Shown: positions 29,872-39,765 of the stretch, piece by piece | How the letters are laid out: each line of letters starts with the position of its first letter | How positions within the stretch are numbered: the stretch's first letter is position 1 | The notes under the pieces: model-generated | The model's input: only the letters and a program-made list of their open reading frames with translations | Databases searched by the model: none | Told to the model about the DNA's origin: nothing | Made by a program: the position numbers and the translations under genes | Source of the DNA: Histomonas meleagridis | Lineage: Eukaryota; Parabasalia; Tritrichomonadida; Dientamoebidae | Assembly (NCBI GenBank): GCA_020186115.1 | Contig: WSYJ01000013.1 | Span: 434,001 to 498,000 of the forward strand | Reading direction: 5' to 3' | DNA length: 64,000 nucleotides

Positions 29872-31317
29872 TTAAACACTTTCGTTTCTTCTTTCATTAA
29901 TCTTATGAAGAATTTCATTTGATAATTCTGTTAATTCTTCATAAGTCAACTCCAAGTTTAAAACCAGATTTTCAAATTCCGCATTTTCCAAACATTCCAA
30001 CACGAACTCATTTTTTATCACAGCCTCAGCTAAAAACTTCAAAATTGCGTATTGTATTTGATACTCACCAATTGTCAACAAATCGCAAAAAGATTTTATG
30101 ATTTCATCGCTCATTCTATCATCAAACATTTCATCATTTATACAATGAAAGAAAGTTATCAACAAAAATCCTGCTTCGATTTTAGCTCTAAAAGATCCAT
30201 TATCAATTGTCCACATTATACCATCCAAACCATTATTCTGTTCGAAACAACTTAAATTTTCGAATTTTAAAGAGATGAAATTATTACACAAAACAATTGC
30301 ACATGACGAAATATTTGGTGAATCGAATTTAATAAAATTTATAACATTCGTAATGTTTAAATTATTCTCTAAATAAAAAATGATTTTTTGATCAGTTGAA
30401 AAAAACATTATCGAATAAATATATAAAGAAATCGCTACAATAATTTCATTATCAGTATTCATTAGATTTGATATCATTTGGACAAATGAATTAGTGATAT
30501 ATTCATCCATTATTTGATAACTATTCTTAAACCAGAAATATAAACACCAAATGGAATTAATAACTGTTGTTTCATCGCCATTAATTATAAGGTGTGTCAT
30601 TATATTAAAAAATGTTTTGTTGACTTCCTCGTCATCGATGGAATGATTACGTAATATATTGATAAGAATAAGTGGAATAAGATAATAATGTTCTTCTGTT
30701 AAACAAAATAATTTTCCTTTTATAAAATTTTGAGCTTTCTCGCCGTTTTGAATGAGATTTGAGATGCTGCATAAGTTATACATACAAATCATTAATAATG
30801 GATGAAACTCCGCAGGTAATACTTCGCGTAAATAATCAATGGTATTACCAAAATCATTGATTAATAAATAATTACAAAAATTATCATCATTGGAGGTTAA
30901 TATAATATATAATTGAATCACAAATGGAGCACATTCATTGAAGTCTGGAACTGTTAGTTCATAATTTAAACGAAAAGCAAATTGAGATATTTGATACATT
31001 TGAATGTAAGATTTGATTTTAATATTTGGAATCATAAAATGATATGAAATCTTGTGTAAATGTTGTAAGAATGCATTGTAGTCAGAGCTAATAAGTGAAA
31101 TAAATCCTTCTTGAAGCTCTTTTTCAAAATCTTGAAAAGATAAAAAAAATTCGGGATTAATTGTCAAATCATCAACAAAAGAATCTGAAGCAAAATTTCG
31201 AATATTTTGCAAAAAAGAAATTCTTTTATAGCGTTTGATACTTAATGATTCTTTTTTAAATGATATCATCAAATTTCTGTTTTTGTCAAAATATTTGAAT
31301 AGTTTTCTTTTTGCCAT
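29872..31317 (-). CDS. Armadillo-repeat protein, importin-alpha-like
   Basis: 481 residues from the ATG at 31317; the longer frame starts at a GTG. The N terminus is basic (MAKRKLFKYFDKNRN, then KKESLSIKRYKR), reminiscent of an importin-beta-binding segment. It is followed by about ten armadillo-like helix triplets (HPLLMICMYNLCSISNLI; TVINSIWCLYFWFKN; KIEAGFLLITFF). The TxxNxxWxLxN-like patterns of importin-alpha are only weakly kept. RanBP1 lies next to it, also on the minus strand. Nuclear import adaptor is a reasonable guess; another armadillo scaffold is possible. Confidence 0.5.
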   Translation of the reverse strand: MAKRKLFKYFDKNRNLMISFKKESLSIKRYKRISFLQNIRNFASDSFVDDLTINPEFFLSFQDFEKELQEGFISLISSDYNAFLQHLHKISYHFMIPNIKIKSYIQMYQISQFAFRLNYELTVPDFNECAPFVIQLYIILTSNDDNFCNYLLINDFGNTIDYLREVLPAEFHPLLMICMYNLCSISNLIQNGEKAQNFIKGKLFCLTEEHYYLIPLILINILRNHSIDDEEVNKTFFNIMTHLIINGDETTVINSIWCLYFWFKNSYQIMDEYITNSFVQMISNLMNTDNEIIVAISLYIYSIMFFSTDQKIIFYLENNLNITNVINFIKFDSPNISSCAIVLCNNFISLKFENLSCFEQNNGLDGIMWTIDNGSFRAKIEAGFLLITFFHCINDEMFDDRMSDEIIKSFCDLLTIGEYQIQYAILKFLAEAVIKNEFVLECLENAEFENLVLNLELTYEELTELSNEILHKINERRNESV

Positions 31318-31477
31318 TTCAATAATGTTGCAATATAAAAAGAAATATTCTAATTCATCATATAAAATCACATTAGATATTCTATATCTAATGACAATGT
31401 ATTTTAAATCATTTTTTAAAAAAATTGAATTATTTGTTGTAACAAAAATTAATTTAAAAACATTTTTTTAATTATCT

Positions 31478-31924
31478 TTACTCTTGTGATTCCATTAATT
31501 CTTTGTTAGAAATTTGTGCATCTTCAAATACGCTTTTGAATCTTTCTGCTGTTGCTGGCAAAACAAATCTTACAGCAAAAAGTTCTCTATTATCCTCATT
31601 TTTGCTTTCAGAAAAATCAAAAGCGGTCCATGAGAACTCACAGCCACTTCCAGGTAATTCATGCAAACTTCCAAGATATGGTATATGATGGTTTGCACGA
31701 ACTCTAAATGTTTGATTTTGTCTCATCAAAATCCTTGTGAAACCAGTTTCACAATTCTTTAAAATTTTGATAATTCCAGATCCTCTTTCTATCCATTCAT
31801 TTTTTTCACGAGAAAATTTAAATAGCTTTGCTTGTTCAGCGAACATTTCTTCTTCATCAGTGTCTGCATTGGGAATTTGCATAATTGTTGGGAATTCGGA
31901 TTCAATTACCTCGGTCCCATCCAT
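31478..31924 (-). CDS. RANBP1: RanBP1, Ran-GTP binding protein
   Basis: 148 residues, nearly all one Ran-binding domain: EEEMFAEQAKLFKFSREKNEW, then IERGSGIIKILKN, then the hallmark FTRILMRQNQTFRVRANHHIP, and ELFAVRFVLPATAERFKSVFE. RanBP1 helps RanGAP discharge Ran-GTP from karyopherins at the cytosolic face of the pore. The frame extends three codons to a GTG; the ATG at 31924 is the start. A divergent gene begins at 32002, so the two share about 77 bp of promoter. Confidence 0.92.
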   Translation of the reverse strand: MDGTEVIESEFPTIMQIPNADTDEEEMFAEQAKLFKFSREKNEWIERGSGIIKILKNCETGFTRILMRQNQTFRVRANHHIPYLGSLHELPGSGCEFSWTAFDFSESKNEDNRELFAVRFVLPATAERFKSVFEDAQISNKELMESQE

Positions 31925-32001
31925 TTGCCGCACGTTTGTTAATATTAAACCAAAAAGTGACTGTGCAAATAAAGCGAAACCGTTAATTTTTGCAAATTTT
32001 T

Positions 32002-34443
32002 ATGAAATCAACACCTATTCCAATAAAAAGAGAGCTTGTTGATTTCCATCGACAAGCCAAAGAAGTAGGTGCTACGACTACACTTAAAAATCATGAACTA
32101 ACAAATCTTAGAAAAAAATTATTAAATAAAGTCAAAAGCCTACAAGAAATCAGATGTTTAACCTCACTTCGTACTGGTTATTTCCTTAAGCTTTCTTCTT
32201 CAAATGTACAATCCACATCACAACTTCCTTTTATGAAACCAAATGGTTTCAAAATTGCAGAACGACTTGTTGAATTATCAGGTATTAGTTCTTATCGTTC
32301 AAACATTACAAAATTATTAAAAGAGCTTTATACACAATTGGATAAATTACCCGAAAAACTTGCCTTATTAAATTTTGATAATTTTCCAGATAATCCGCCA
32401 TATCTTCCAGCCGGTGTCAAAGCTCGAGAATTTTTTGTGTGTTCCACTGTTCCTGCTCTTTTTGGTTATAATTGGGCCGTTGAACTCCGCGAAAGTTTTT
32501 TATCATTTATTTTTTCCATTGCTGAACATATTCCATCATCCACATTACAAAACTTTCGAGAACATTGGCTCTTTGATTGTATTAAGAACTATATTCATTC
32601 TTCAGGCATCAATCAATTTCTTCGAATCTCAATTGGTAGTACCATATATCGACTTGTACGTGACCAAGAGCTTCAACGTCTATCGAAACTTCCAAATGAC
32701 CAACAAATCTTCTTTGACAAGCTAACTGAATATGCATCTGATATGATAAATCACATGCATGAAAACATTGAAATATTCCCAAGCGATGTACGAACTATTA
32801 TCCGTCGTTTCACTACGCTATCGAAAGACACTGAAACTCGTTTATCACGAGCTGAAACATTGTTTCTTGATAGTATCTTAGTTCCATCGATATCTAATCC
32901 AAAAGCGTATGGCGTATTACCGTCGACTTTTTATTTAGATATATCACCATTTGGACCAGCGCGCTGTTTACAAATGTTAGCGCAATTGTTTCGTTTTATC
33001 TTACATCCAAATCAAATTAAACTTCGATATCCTAAATATGACAGCGCCAAAATCGAACTTCTTCCATTTGAACCATTTTTAAATGATTTAATATCAATTG
33101 ATGACAATAAAGAATATGTTTTAACAGGCCCTAAACTTAATGATATATTACCGACACTTAAAGCGCATTTTATTTTGTTATTATTTTCATTACCTGATAT
33201 CTTTTTATTATCCGATGTCTTACAATTAGTATTAACTAATGGAACATTATTAAACGTTGCAAAAAAGCTTCAAACAAATCAAAGCGTTTCATTTGATTTC
33301 TTCCGCTATGAAGTTTGGGATTTTGATGTGTTTCGAATTAAGAAGCCAATAATACCTGATGAAGAGATTGAGAAATTACCGAAGAACAAATCATCCATAG
33401 TTGGCGATGCGATATATAAATTTATGGAATTCTTTGATGTTGATGAAACTTCACCGAATGGTTATGAACAATTCTTTGAATATCATGAACATAATATGAT
33501 CTTACAACATAAGTATATCCATGAGACTTATATCCGGAATTTAAATATGGCATATAACGATGTTCCTAAGGATGAAAAGAACACAATAATTCCATCACTT
33601 GAAGCTGAGTTTCGAAGAAGAATTAATTATATCAATTGTTTAGATATTAATATATCGAAGACTTGTATCTTATTACATGATGTTAAAGAAGATTATAATC
33701 AAATCCAAAGGAAAAATAAGGACACATTATCAATTTTGATATATTATATATTGACGTTATACTTACAGAAAAATCCAAATGTTTTGCAACAAATTCAATC
33801 AAGTAAAAATGAGTTTCTTGAAAATAAAGAAACGTTCTCGGGATTCATCAATGAAAACTTGATAAAAATTAAGGAATTCATTGCACCTTTCGCTGATTAT
33901 ACATTGAATGACGTCGTCTATAATTTCCATTCTTATGTAATGCAACAAATTACTTTAAATGATTTCCAATGTTTAAATGATGAAGAATTAAAGAAAAAGG
34001 ACGCGTTCATTTATGAAAAATCTAAACAAAATTTGGAATGTTATAGAAATAAAATGTCCGATAAGTTCCTGGGCTTGATTCTAACCCCTTCAAATTTCGC
34101 TTTTATCATACACAAGCTGAAAGAAGCAATGTTCTTGGAAATACCGATAGAAGCGCTCAGAATTATACATAAATCATTGAAATTGGTCAGGCATATTTTG
34201 AAGCTTGAATACTTTACAAAGCCGGAACAAGATGAAATTTCTGAGGTGTTCGTTTACATTTTGTTACAAAGCGAAATCACAAATTTGTATTCAATGTCAA
34301 AATATTTGGAGACGTTTTTGCAAAAATTACCAAACTTGAAAATCAAAGTGATAGATGAGGAACAAGAAGAAGAATTAAATTCTTTCATTCAATATGTGTA
34401 TTCAGTTGAAAAATTATTAGTAAATATGTCGAATAATGAATAA
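32002..34443 (+). CDS. RasGAP-domain protein, possibly GAPVD1/RME-6-like
   Basis: 813 residues. Residues about 90-310 carry a RasGAP-like helical domain: FREHWLFDCIKNYIHSSG, SIGSTIYRLVRDQEL and the late signature ETLFLDSILVPSISNPKAYGVLP, which corresponds to the FLRxxxPAIxNPxxYG helix of RasGAPs. The C-terminal 120 residues are helical, with EVFVYILLQSEITNLYSMSKYLE faintly like the YVLxxAxPxxLxSxxxYI end of VPS9 Rab5 exchange domains. RasGAP followed by VPS9 is the layout of GAPVD1/RME-6, which acts in endocytosis. The GAP part is fairly convincing; the VPS9 part is weak. The longer frame starts at a TTG, and the ATG at 32002 is used. Confidence 0.55.
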   Translation: MKSTPIPIKRELVDFHRQAKEVGATTTLKNHELTNLRKKLLNKVKSLQEIRCLTSLRTGYFLKLSSSNVQSTSQLPFMKPNGFKIAERLVELSGISSYRSNITKLLKELYTQLDKLPEKLALLNFDNFPDNPPYLPAGVKAREFFVCSTVPALFGYNWAVELRESFLSFIFSIAEHIPSSTLQNFREHWLFDCIKNYIHSSGINQFLRISIGSTIYRLVRDQELQRLSKLPNDQQIFFDKLTEYASDMINHMHENIEIFPSDVRTIIRRFTTLSKDTETRLSRAETLFLDSILVPSISNPKAYGVLPSTFYLDISPFGPARCLQMLAQLFRFILHPNQIKLRYPKYDSAKIELLPFEPFLNDLISIDDNKEYVLTGPKLNDILPTLKAHFILLLFSLPDIFLLSDVLQLVLTNGTLLNVAKKLQTNQSVSFDFFRYEVWDFDVFRIKKPIIPDEEIEKLPKNKSSIVGDAIYKFMEFFDVDETSPNGYEQFFEYHEHNMILQHKYIHETYIRNLNMAYNDVPKDEKNTIIPSLEAEFRRRINYINCLDINISKTCILLHDVKEDYNQIQRKNKDTLSILIYYILTLYLQKNPNVLQQIQSSKNEFLENKETFSGFINENLIKIKEFIAPFADYTLNDVVYNFHSYVMQQITLNDFQCLNDEELKKKDAFIYEKSKQNLECYRNKMSDKFLGLILTPSNFAFIIHKLKEAMFLEIPIEALRIIHKSLKLVRHILKLEYFTKPEQDEISEVFVYILLQSEITNLYSMSKYLETFLQKLPNLKIKVIDEEQEEELNSFIQYVYSVEKLLVNMSNNE

Positions 34444-34858
34444 AAAAAAACAAAGTGTTTAATTTTTTTTAGTAATCATTCGTTAAAAAAAATATTTTTG
34501 TGTGAAGAAAATGATTAACAATTTAAATAAAGTATATTGACATATTGCTGATAACAAAATATATTTTATTTGTGACTGTTTGTTGTTTATACGAAACAAA
34601 AGTGACATATCAATGGGTGGTGGAATATCTTCAAATAAAAATCTCCAACACTTCAATCTTTTGAGCAAATCATTTTTAATTTGAATGACAACAATATTGA
34701 TGAAACAGTTGAATTAACTTTATCATATTTTAATGAAGAATTTTCATATTCTTTTAATTTTATTATTTGTTCAATTGTTTATTCATATTTTATTTCGGAA
34801 AATTCAGTTGATATATGTTTAGAATATATAAGAAAGCTTGAAATAAAAGAAAAAGAAA

Positions 34859-34867
34859 TTTATAAAA
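34859..34867. repeat. Left target-site duplication TTTATAAAA
   Basis: Nine bases identical to 36288-36296. Removing the element and one copy restores the host reading frame across the junction. Confidence 0.85.
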
Positions 34868-36287
34868 GAATTAATTCAGATGTCCCCAGGGGACAGTCCC
34901 CGGGGACATGTCCCCGGGTGTTCAATTTTTTAACAGTCATTGTGAAAATTTATGGGTTTCAGCAGTGGATTTTTTTTCGAAGTTGGAGAAAACCGAATAA
35001 ATTGAGTTTATCGGTAATACAAAAAGTTAAAAAGACGATTAAATTGCTTTTAAAAAAAACACACTGATACCCTACCCATGAGGTTGAACAAAAGACACTT
35101 CCAATGTTTTATTTATTAAAAAATCGTCTAAAAATGTTTATTAGCACCACCTAATGGTCACTGCCTCTAATTGTGAATGTGTTTGATTCTGTGAATGTGA
35201 GCGTTGGAACGATAAAATCTTAATATGTTTGAATTTTTCGAATCTTTTAAAAAAATACTAAATCCATTTCTGGTTGCTAACTCTTTGAGGTAATTGCAAA
35301 GCTCCGATCCACATGTAAATGGAAGAGAAGAAAGGTTTTCGAAGTTCATTAAAAATTGAAAAAGCCAGCGGTAAAGACGATTAAACTAATGTCAAAAATG
35401 TATATTGGGTGTTACAATTCAATGTCGTCGTTTTTAAATTAAATGTTATCACATTCATATGTAATTTGGATATATAGAAATTTCCATTGTATAACAGTTA
35501 TTGATAGTATAATAATTTTGCATCAAATTTTTCCCAAAACATTTGTCAAAAAATGACTTTTTCGTTTCAGAATGAATCACGTTGGAGAAAACGTTGAAGC
35601 AATTGGGGAACACGTATTTGCTTCATGTACTTCGTTGAAAAATATCACAATTCCGAGTGCGGTCACATCGATTGGGAATTATGCATTTGAATCATGTTCG
35701 CATTGGAGACATTTTCTTTTGGAGAAAGAGTGGAAATATATGAGGATTGTGCATTTTAATCATGTTCATCATTGAAAAACATTACAATTCCAAGTAATGC
35801 ATTATTTTTGGGACGAAACATCGCCAACAGTGCCTTTTCTAAAATACCAACATCATCTCTATTAGACGTTGGTAACATATTAAAGCGAGACATTTGGAGA
35901 TTTGAACGCATCCAAAGGAACGACAATTGAAGGATGACTCCTGATGCCAACGCTCACATTCACAGAATCAAACACATTTACAATTAGAGGCAGTGACCAT
36001 TAGGTGGTGCTAATAAACATTTTTAGACGATTTTTTAATAAATAAAACATTGGAAGTGTCTTTTGTTCAACCTCATGGGTAGGGTATCAGTGTGTTTTTT
36101 TTTAAAAGCAATTTAATCGTCTTTTTAACTTTTTGTATTACCGATAAACTCAATTTATTCGGTTTTCTCCAACTTCGAAAAAAAATCCACTGCTGAAACC
36201 CATAAATTTTCACAATGACTGTTAAAAAATTGAACACCCGGGGACATGTCCCCGGGGACTGTCCCCTGGGGACATCTGAATTAACCC
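34868..36287. mobile_element. Mutator-like non-autonomous transposon with about 340-bp inverted repeats
   Basis: Terminal inverted repeats 34868-35207 and 35947-36287 agree at all but about four positions: the outermost two bases, one substitution and one A/T-run length. The element is flanked by a perfect 9-bp duplication (TTTATAAAA, 34859-34867 and 36288-36296). Long inverted repeats and a 9-bp duplication are the hallmarks of Mutator-like elements. The 739-bp interior has no transposase and carries a BspA-type repeat fragment. The tips hold nested G+C palindromes (CCCCAGGGG, GTCCCCGGGGAC, ATGTCCCC). Near-identical repeats mean a recent insertion or recent copying. Confidence 0.85.
35572..35900 (+). 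pseudogene. BspA-type leucine-rich-repeat fragment inside the element
   Basis: Residues VEAIGEHVFASCTSLKNITI, then PSAVTSIGNYAFESCS, are typical LRR_5/TpLRR repeats (23-residue period, 'CxSLKxIxIPxxVxxIGxxAF'). After a frame change they continue as CAF-stop-SCSSLKNITIPSN. BspA-like proteins are a huge surface family in trichomonads. Stops and slips show it is not a working gene; it looks captured by the transposon. Confidence 0.75.
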
Positions 36288-36296
36288 TTTATAAAA
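36288..36296. repeat. Right target-site duplication TTTATAAAA
   Basis: Pairs with 34859-34867 on the other side of the inverted-repeat element. Confidence 0.85.
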
Positions 36297-37081
36297 TACC
36301 ATATGAAATATTCGATATTTTTACAAGTTTTTTAAGCTCATCATATGATAAATAATAAAATTGATAACTTTAATCCGAATCTAATTAATAAAGATTTTTT
36401 TGATAATTATGAAGAACTTTCAAAGAATGATTGGGAACTTCATAAAAATTATGTTAAAGAAGGACATAATCCAAATGAAATAGCAAAAATAATTCGAAAT
36501 GATGATATAGAAAAACTTCAAGAAATATCATCACAAACAAATTTTGATTTTAATCAAACAATTGAACCATTACTTTATGAAAGATATTCATTCATTAATC
36601 AAAAGAATGTTACATTAATTGATAATGCAGCATTTTTTGGATCAACAAAATGTTTTAAATATTTACTTATGAATGGCACTAAAGTAGAAAACACAGGAAA
36701 ATATGCAATTGCAGGTGGAAATGAAGAAATTATTCATTTATGTGAACAAAATCATTCATCATTTAAAGATGCATATGAAGCAGCAATTATATTTCATCGG
36801 AATGAAATCTTTAAATATCTTTATGAAAACAAAATAGAAAACATAAATAATTTAGAAGAATTAGGAAGGAAATGTATTTTATATAATAATTATGAAATTC
36901 TTTCATTCCTTGAAAAAATTGGAATGAAAGCTACTAAATCATTAATCCTTCAATCAATTGAAGTTGGTAATTTATTTATGTTTCGATATTTTCATTGGAA
37001 AAAACTAATTTTAATAAATTTTTTGGATATTCCGACAGTTTCTGGAAATAAGGAGCTTTTTAATTACTTAGTTAATAATTA

Positions 37082-38200
37082 AAAATATTTGTTAAAGCCG
37101 CTTTTCTTGCAGGCTGAACATGATTATCCAGAAATTGTTAAATTACTTCTTGAACAAAAATTTGTTGATGTTAATATTAAAAATATTCAAAATTTTTATT
37201 TTATATTTCATTTAATTTATAAAATGATATAATATAATATTTAGGAATTACTTAATTTATTTGAAACACTCCTTATGTATGCATCTGAAAATGGTCTCAC
37301 AAGTATAGTTAAGATACTCCTTCAACAAAAAGATATTTATGTGAATTTTAGAGATGAATATTTATTTTTTATATTTATTAAAATAAGTTTGTATTTAAAA
37401 ATGATATTTAGAAATTATTTGAATTATTTAATACAGCACTTGTTTATGCATCTGAAAAAGGATACGTTGAAATAGTTAAATTACTGATTGATCATGATGG
37501 AATTGATATCAATGCAAGATGCGTTTTTTTGTTTTATTAAATATTTATAGTAACATCATGATATTTCATACTAATATTTGGCAATCATTCAATTTATTAT
37601 CAGCACTCATCATTGCATCTGAAGAGGGTAAAGCAGATGTGGTTAAAATACTACTTGATAAAGAAGGAATTGATGTAAATGCACAAGATATTCATTTATT
37701 TTGTTTGGCATTTATTTTAATGGTTTTATATTTTAAATTAATCTTTGGGAATTATTTAAATTGTTTGATACAGCACTTATTAAAGCAACTACAATGGGTT
37801 TCACAGATGTGGTAAAATTTCTCCTTAAACATGAAGATATTGTTGTTAATGTACAAGATATTCATTTATTTGATTTAGAATTTATTATAATGGTTTTATA
37901 TTTTGAAACATTATTTGGGGATTTATGTAAATTATTTGAAACAGCTATTTTTCAAGCATTTTATTATTTTCATACAAAAATAGTTAGATTACTTCTTGAA
38001 CACAAAGGAATTGATATTAATATTAAAAATATTTATATATTTTATATAAAATTTACTTTTATTATATAATGTTTTAAGAAATTATTTGGAAATTATCTAA
38101 ATTATTTAAAACAGTTAGAGCACTTGCATCTAAATGTGGGGAAACAGAATTAGTTATACTAATTCTTGAATATAAAGGAAATGTCACTGATAAAGAATAA
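37082..38200 (+). repeat. Ankyrin array 2: 30-codon modules separated by 77-81-nt spacers
   Basis: Modules include TLLMYASENGLTSIVKILL.., TALVYASEKGYVEIV.., (S)ALIIASEEGKADVV.., TALIKATTMGFTDVV.., TAIFQAFYYFHTKIV.. and TVRALASKCGETELV. Spacers are 81, 77, 79, 80, 81 and 80 nt. They share a 5' edge like ATTYATTTATTT and a 3' edge like TATTTGGRAATTATTTAAAT. The first module has one extra G near 37113, and the third lacks bases near 37515. It is the tail of ankyrin gene 2. Confidence 0.75.
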
Positions 38201-38713
38201 AATGTTTATTTTAATAAGTTTGAAACACAATATAATATTTTTAATCGTGTTTTTTTATTTTGGGCAAAAATAAACGAAGTCATAATATAATATCTAATCT
38301 ATTACAATCAAAATAAATTGACTAAACATCTTTATATAAAGCATTCCGTTTACACATCCCTTCTCTACACACTTAGAAAAAATAAAATCAATCGATTACG
38401 CTTTGAAGGTTTCAAGGAGTTTGAGCATATTTTCTAATGTTTACATATAAAAAATATGTGCCTCTGTGGGCAGATCTCTGCCCAAGATGAAAACCCGAAT
38501 TTTTACATAAAAAAGATCTATCAAAACAATACAAAATGTTGCTGAAAGGTTTTGAACATTATGATTTATCTTTCGCTGATTTCTATCGTTGGTCACGGAT
38601 GCATTTTCAAAAAGTGAACTTCACTCAGAAAGTTTCAATTGGAATGTGGTTCGACTCAGGGAGAAGAAATGACAACATAAGGTGTTAAATCAACGTTAAA
38701 AAGTGTTTATTGA
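38201..38713. other. Intergenic region with one small possible frame
   Basis: Mostly A+T-rich. A 50-codon ATG frame at 38536-38688 (MLLKGFEHYDLSFADFYRWS...) has a less A+T-biased codon pattern. I do not recognise it, and it may be a gene scrap. A GCAGATCTCTGC near 38470 is a short palindrome. Confidence 0.4.
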
Positions 38714-39640
38714 TTAATCTTCAATAAGGGTTTCAATCGTGTCCTTATATGGAACTGGTGTGTGATCTTTAAGTCCGTTTTCAGATGTTGTGACCTTTGT
38801 AAACACTTTCTTTGGATTTACTTTGCACTCTTTGAGAGACATATTACTCCTAATTTTATAAACTGTTCCAGCTGGATATCTGATAGATTTGCGAATCTTA
38901 AAATCATACATATCCTTGATTTCTTTTGCATAGAGATCAGACATTGACTTGAATGACTCTTGGATGAATTCGCCTGAAGGAACATCCTCTGTAGTGTAAA
39001 GATCCATTGTGGCATTAATTACTTTTGCGATTTCTGATATCTCTGTTGAACCACTAAGTGTTATTTGCTCTTTGACTATCTCGTATAGGTTACGAATTGA
39101 AATAGTTGGAACAGTATCATCTTCGTTTGCTATTGTTATTAAATTCTTTCTAAGATGACGGCTTGTTCTGTCATCAAGAACTGAATAACTTCCAAAGCCG
39201 AGGGCCTGAACTTTGAGGAATGGATGTTTAGCTTTGATTATTGCAAGTAGTATTGATGCGCATGATCCACCATAAGAATGACCAATGAGATAAACATTAC
39301 CATTGTGACCATGGAGATATTTCTGTATTTTCCTATAAATGTATAAAGAAGATTTGTAAGCGCCAGAGTGAAATACGCCATATTTTGTTGTCAATTCATT
39401 CATTTCTCGCATAGTCATCATATCACCTTCTTCAGCAGATCCACGTATGATAACAAAAAGGGAACCATCAAGACGAAGAACATAGAAGCATGGTTTATAT
39501 GTTTCACTTGAATTTTTACGGAAAATAATGTTGGGCTCATATGATCTGAATGAGTTTAAATATGAAGAAATGCAGAATGTGATTCCAAGTGACATAAATG
39601 ACTTGGAGAAGTTCAGGTGGCTTGGAAAACCAGATACCAT
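38714..39640 (-). CDS. Class 3 lipase, diacylglycerol-lipase-like
   Basis: 308 residues from the ATG at 39640; the longer frame opens at a TTG. Alpha/beta hydrolase with SLFVIIRGSAEEGDMMT (oxyanion strand), the nucleophile elbow YLIGHSYGGS (Ser about 122), ANEDDTVP (Asp about 174-175) and a late DHTPVPYKDTIE (His about 293). The Ser-Asp-His order and the RG(T/S)xxxxD motif match lipase_3 and diacylglycerol lipases, which cut fatty acids from glycerolipids. No signal peptide or membrane helix is visible, unlike animal DAG lipases, so it is probably cytosolic or peripheral. Confidence 0.8.
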   Translation of the reverse strand: MVSGFPSHLNFSKSFMSLGITFCISSYLNSFRSYEPNIIFRKNSSETYKPCFYVLRLDGSLFVIIRGSAEEGDMMTMREMNELTTKYGVFHSGAYKSSLYIYRKIQKYLHGHNGNVYLIGHSYGGSCASILLAIIKAKHPFLKVQALGFGSYSVLDDRTSRHLRKNLITIANEDDTVPTISIRNLYEIVKEQITLSGSTEISEIAKVINATMDLYTTEDVPSGEFIQESFKSMSDLYAKEIKDMYDFKIRKSIRYPAGTVYKIRSNMSLKECKVNPKKVFTKVTTSENGLKDHTPVPYKDTIETLIED

Positions 39641-39765
39641 TATAACGGTTACATTCAAATTTCAATGTGGGTGGTTAAATTGATTTGAAAAGAAATTTTT
39701 GATGTAAACTTTTTCAATGCGAATATAAAGTTGGAATATTTATTTAACAAAAAATTGCAAAAAAG

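Larger units (their letters stand above)
34613..38200 (+). pseudogene. Ankyrin-repeat gene 2 (DUF3447 type), split by a mobile element and frameshifted
   Basis: Relative of the gene at 12122. A possible start (MGGGISSNKN) lies at 34613. After a frame slip the N-terminal domain follows (LQSFEQIIFNLNDNNIDETV to KEIYK at 34867). A 1420-bp element is inserted there. Coding resumes at 36297 as IPYEIFDIFTSFLSSSYD, slips frame near 36340, and continues as the DUF3447 block (NDWELHKNYVKEGHNPNEIA; LYERYSFINQKNVTLIDNAA) to 37081. Joining the two sides across one copy of the 9-bp target duplication keeps EIYK-IPYE in frame, so the gene was open there before insertion. The ankyrin array (37082-38200) ends in a TAA. 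At least three other frame breaks show that it is dead or badly sequenced. Confidence 0.75.

Noticed and set aside
35167-35349. 60-codon minus-strand frame straddling the left inverted repeat
   Set aside because: It is half inside the repeat, begins MNFENLSS without similarity to any family, and is best seen as chance in the element.
37104-37113. GTTAAAG...TTGCAG as a 20-nt-class intron in ankyrin gene 2
   Set aside because: Removing it leaves an in-frame stop upstream and deletes a well-formed KAAFLA ankyrin helix; one extra G explains the frame better.
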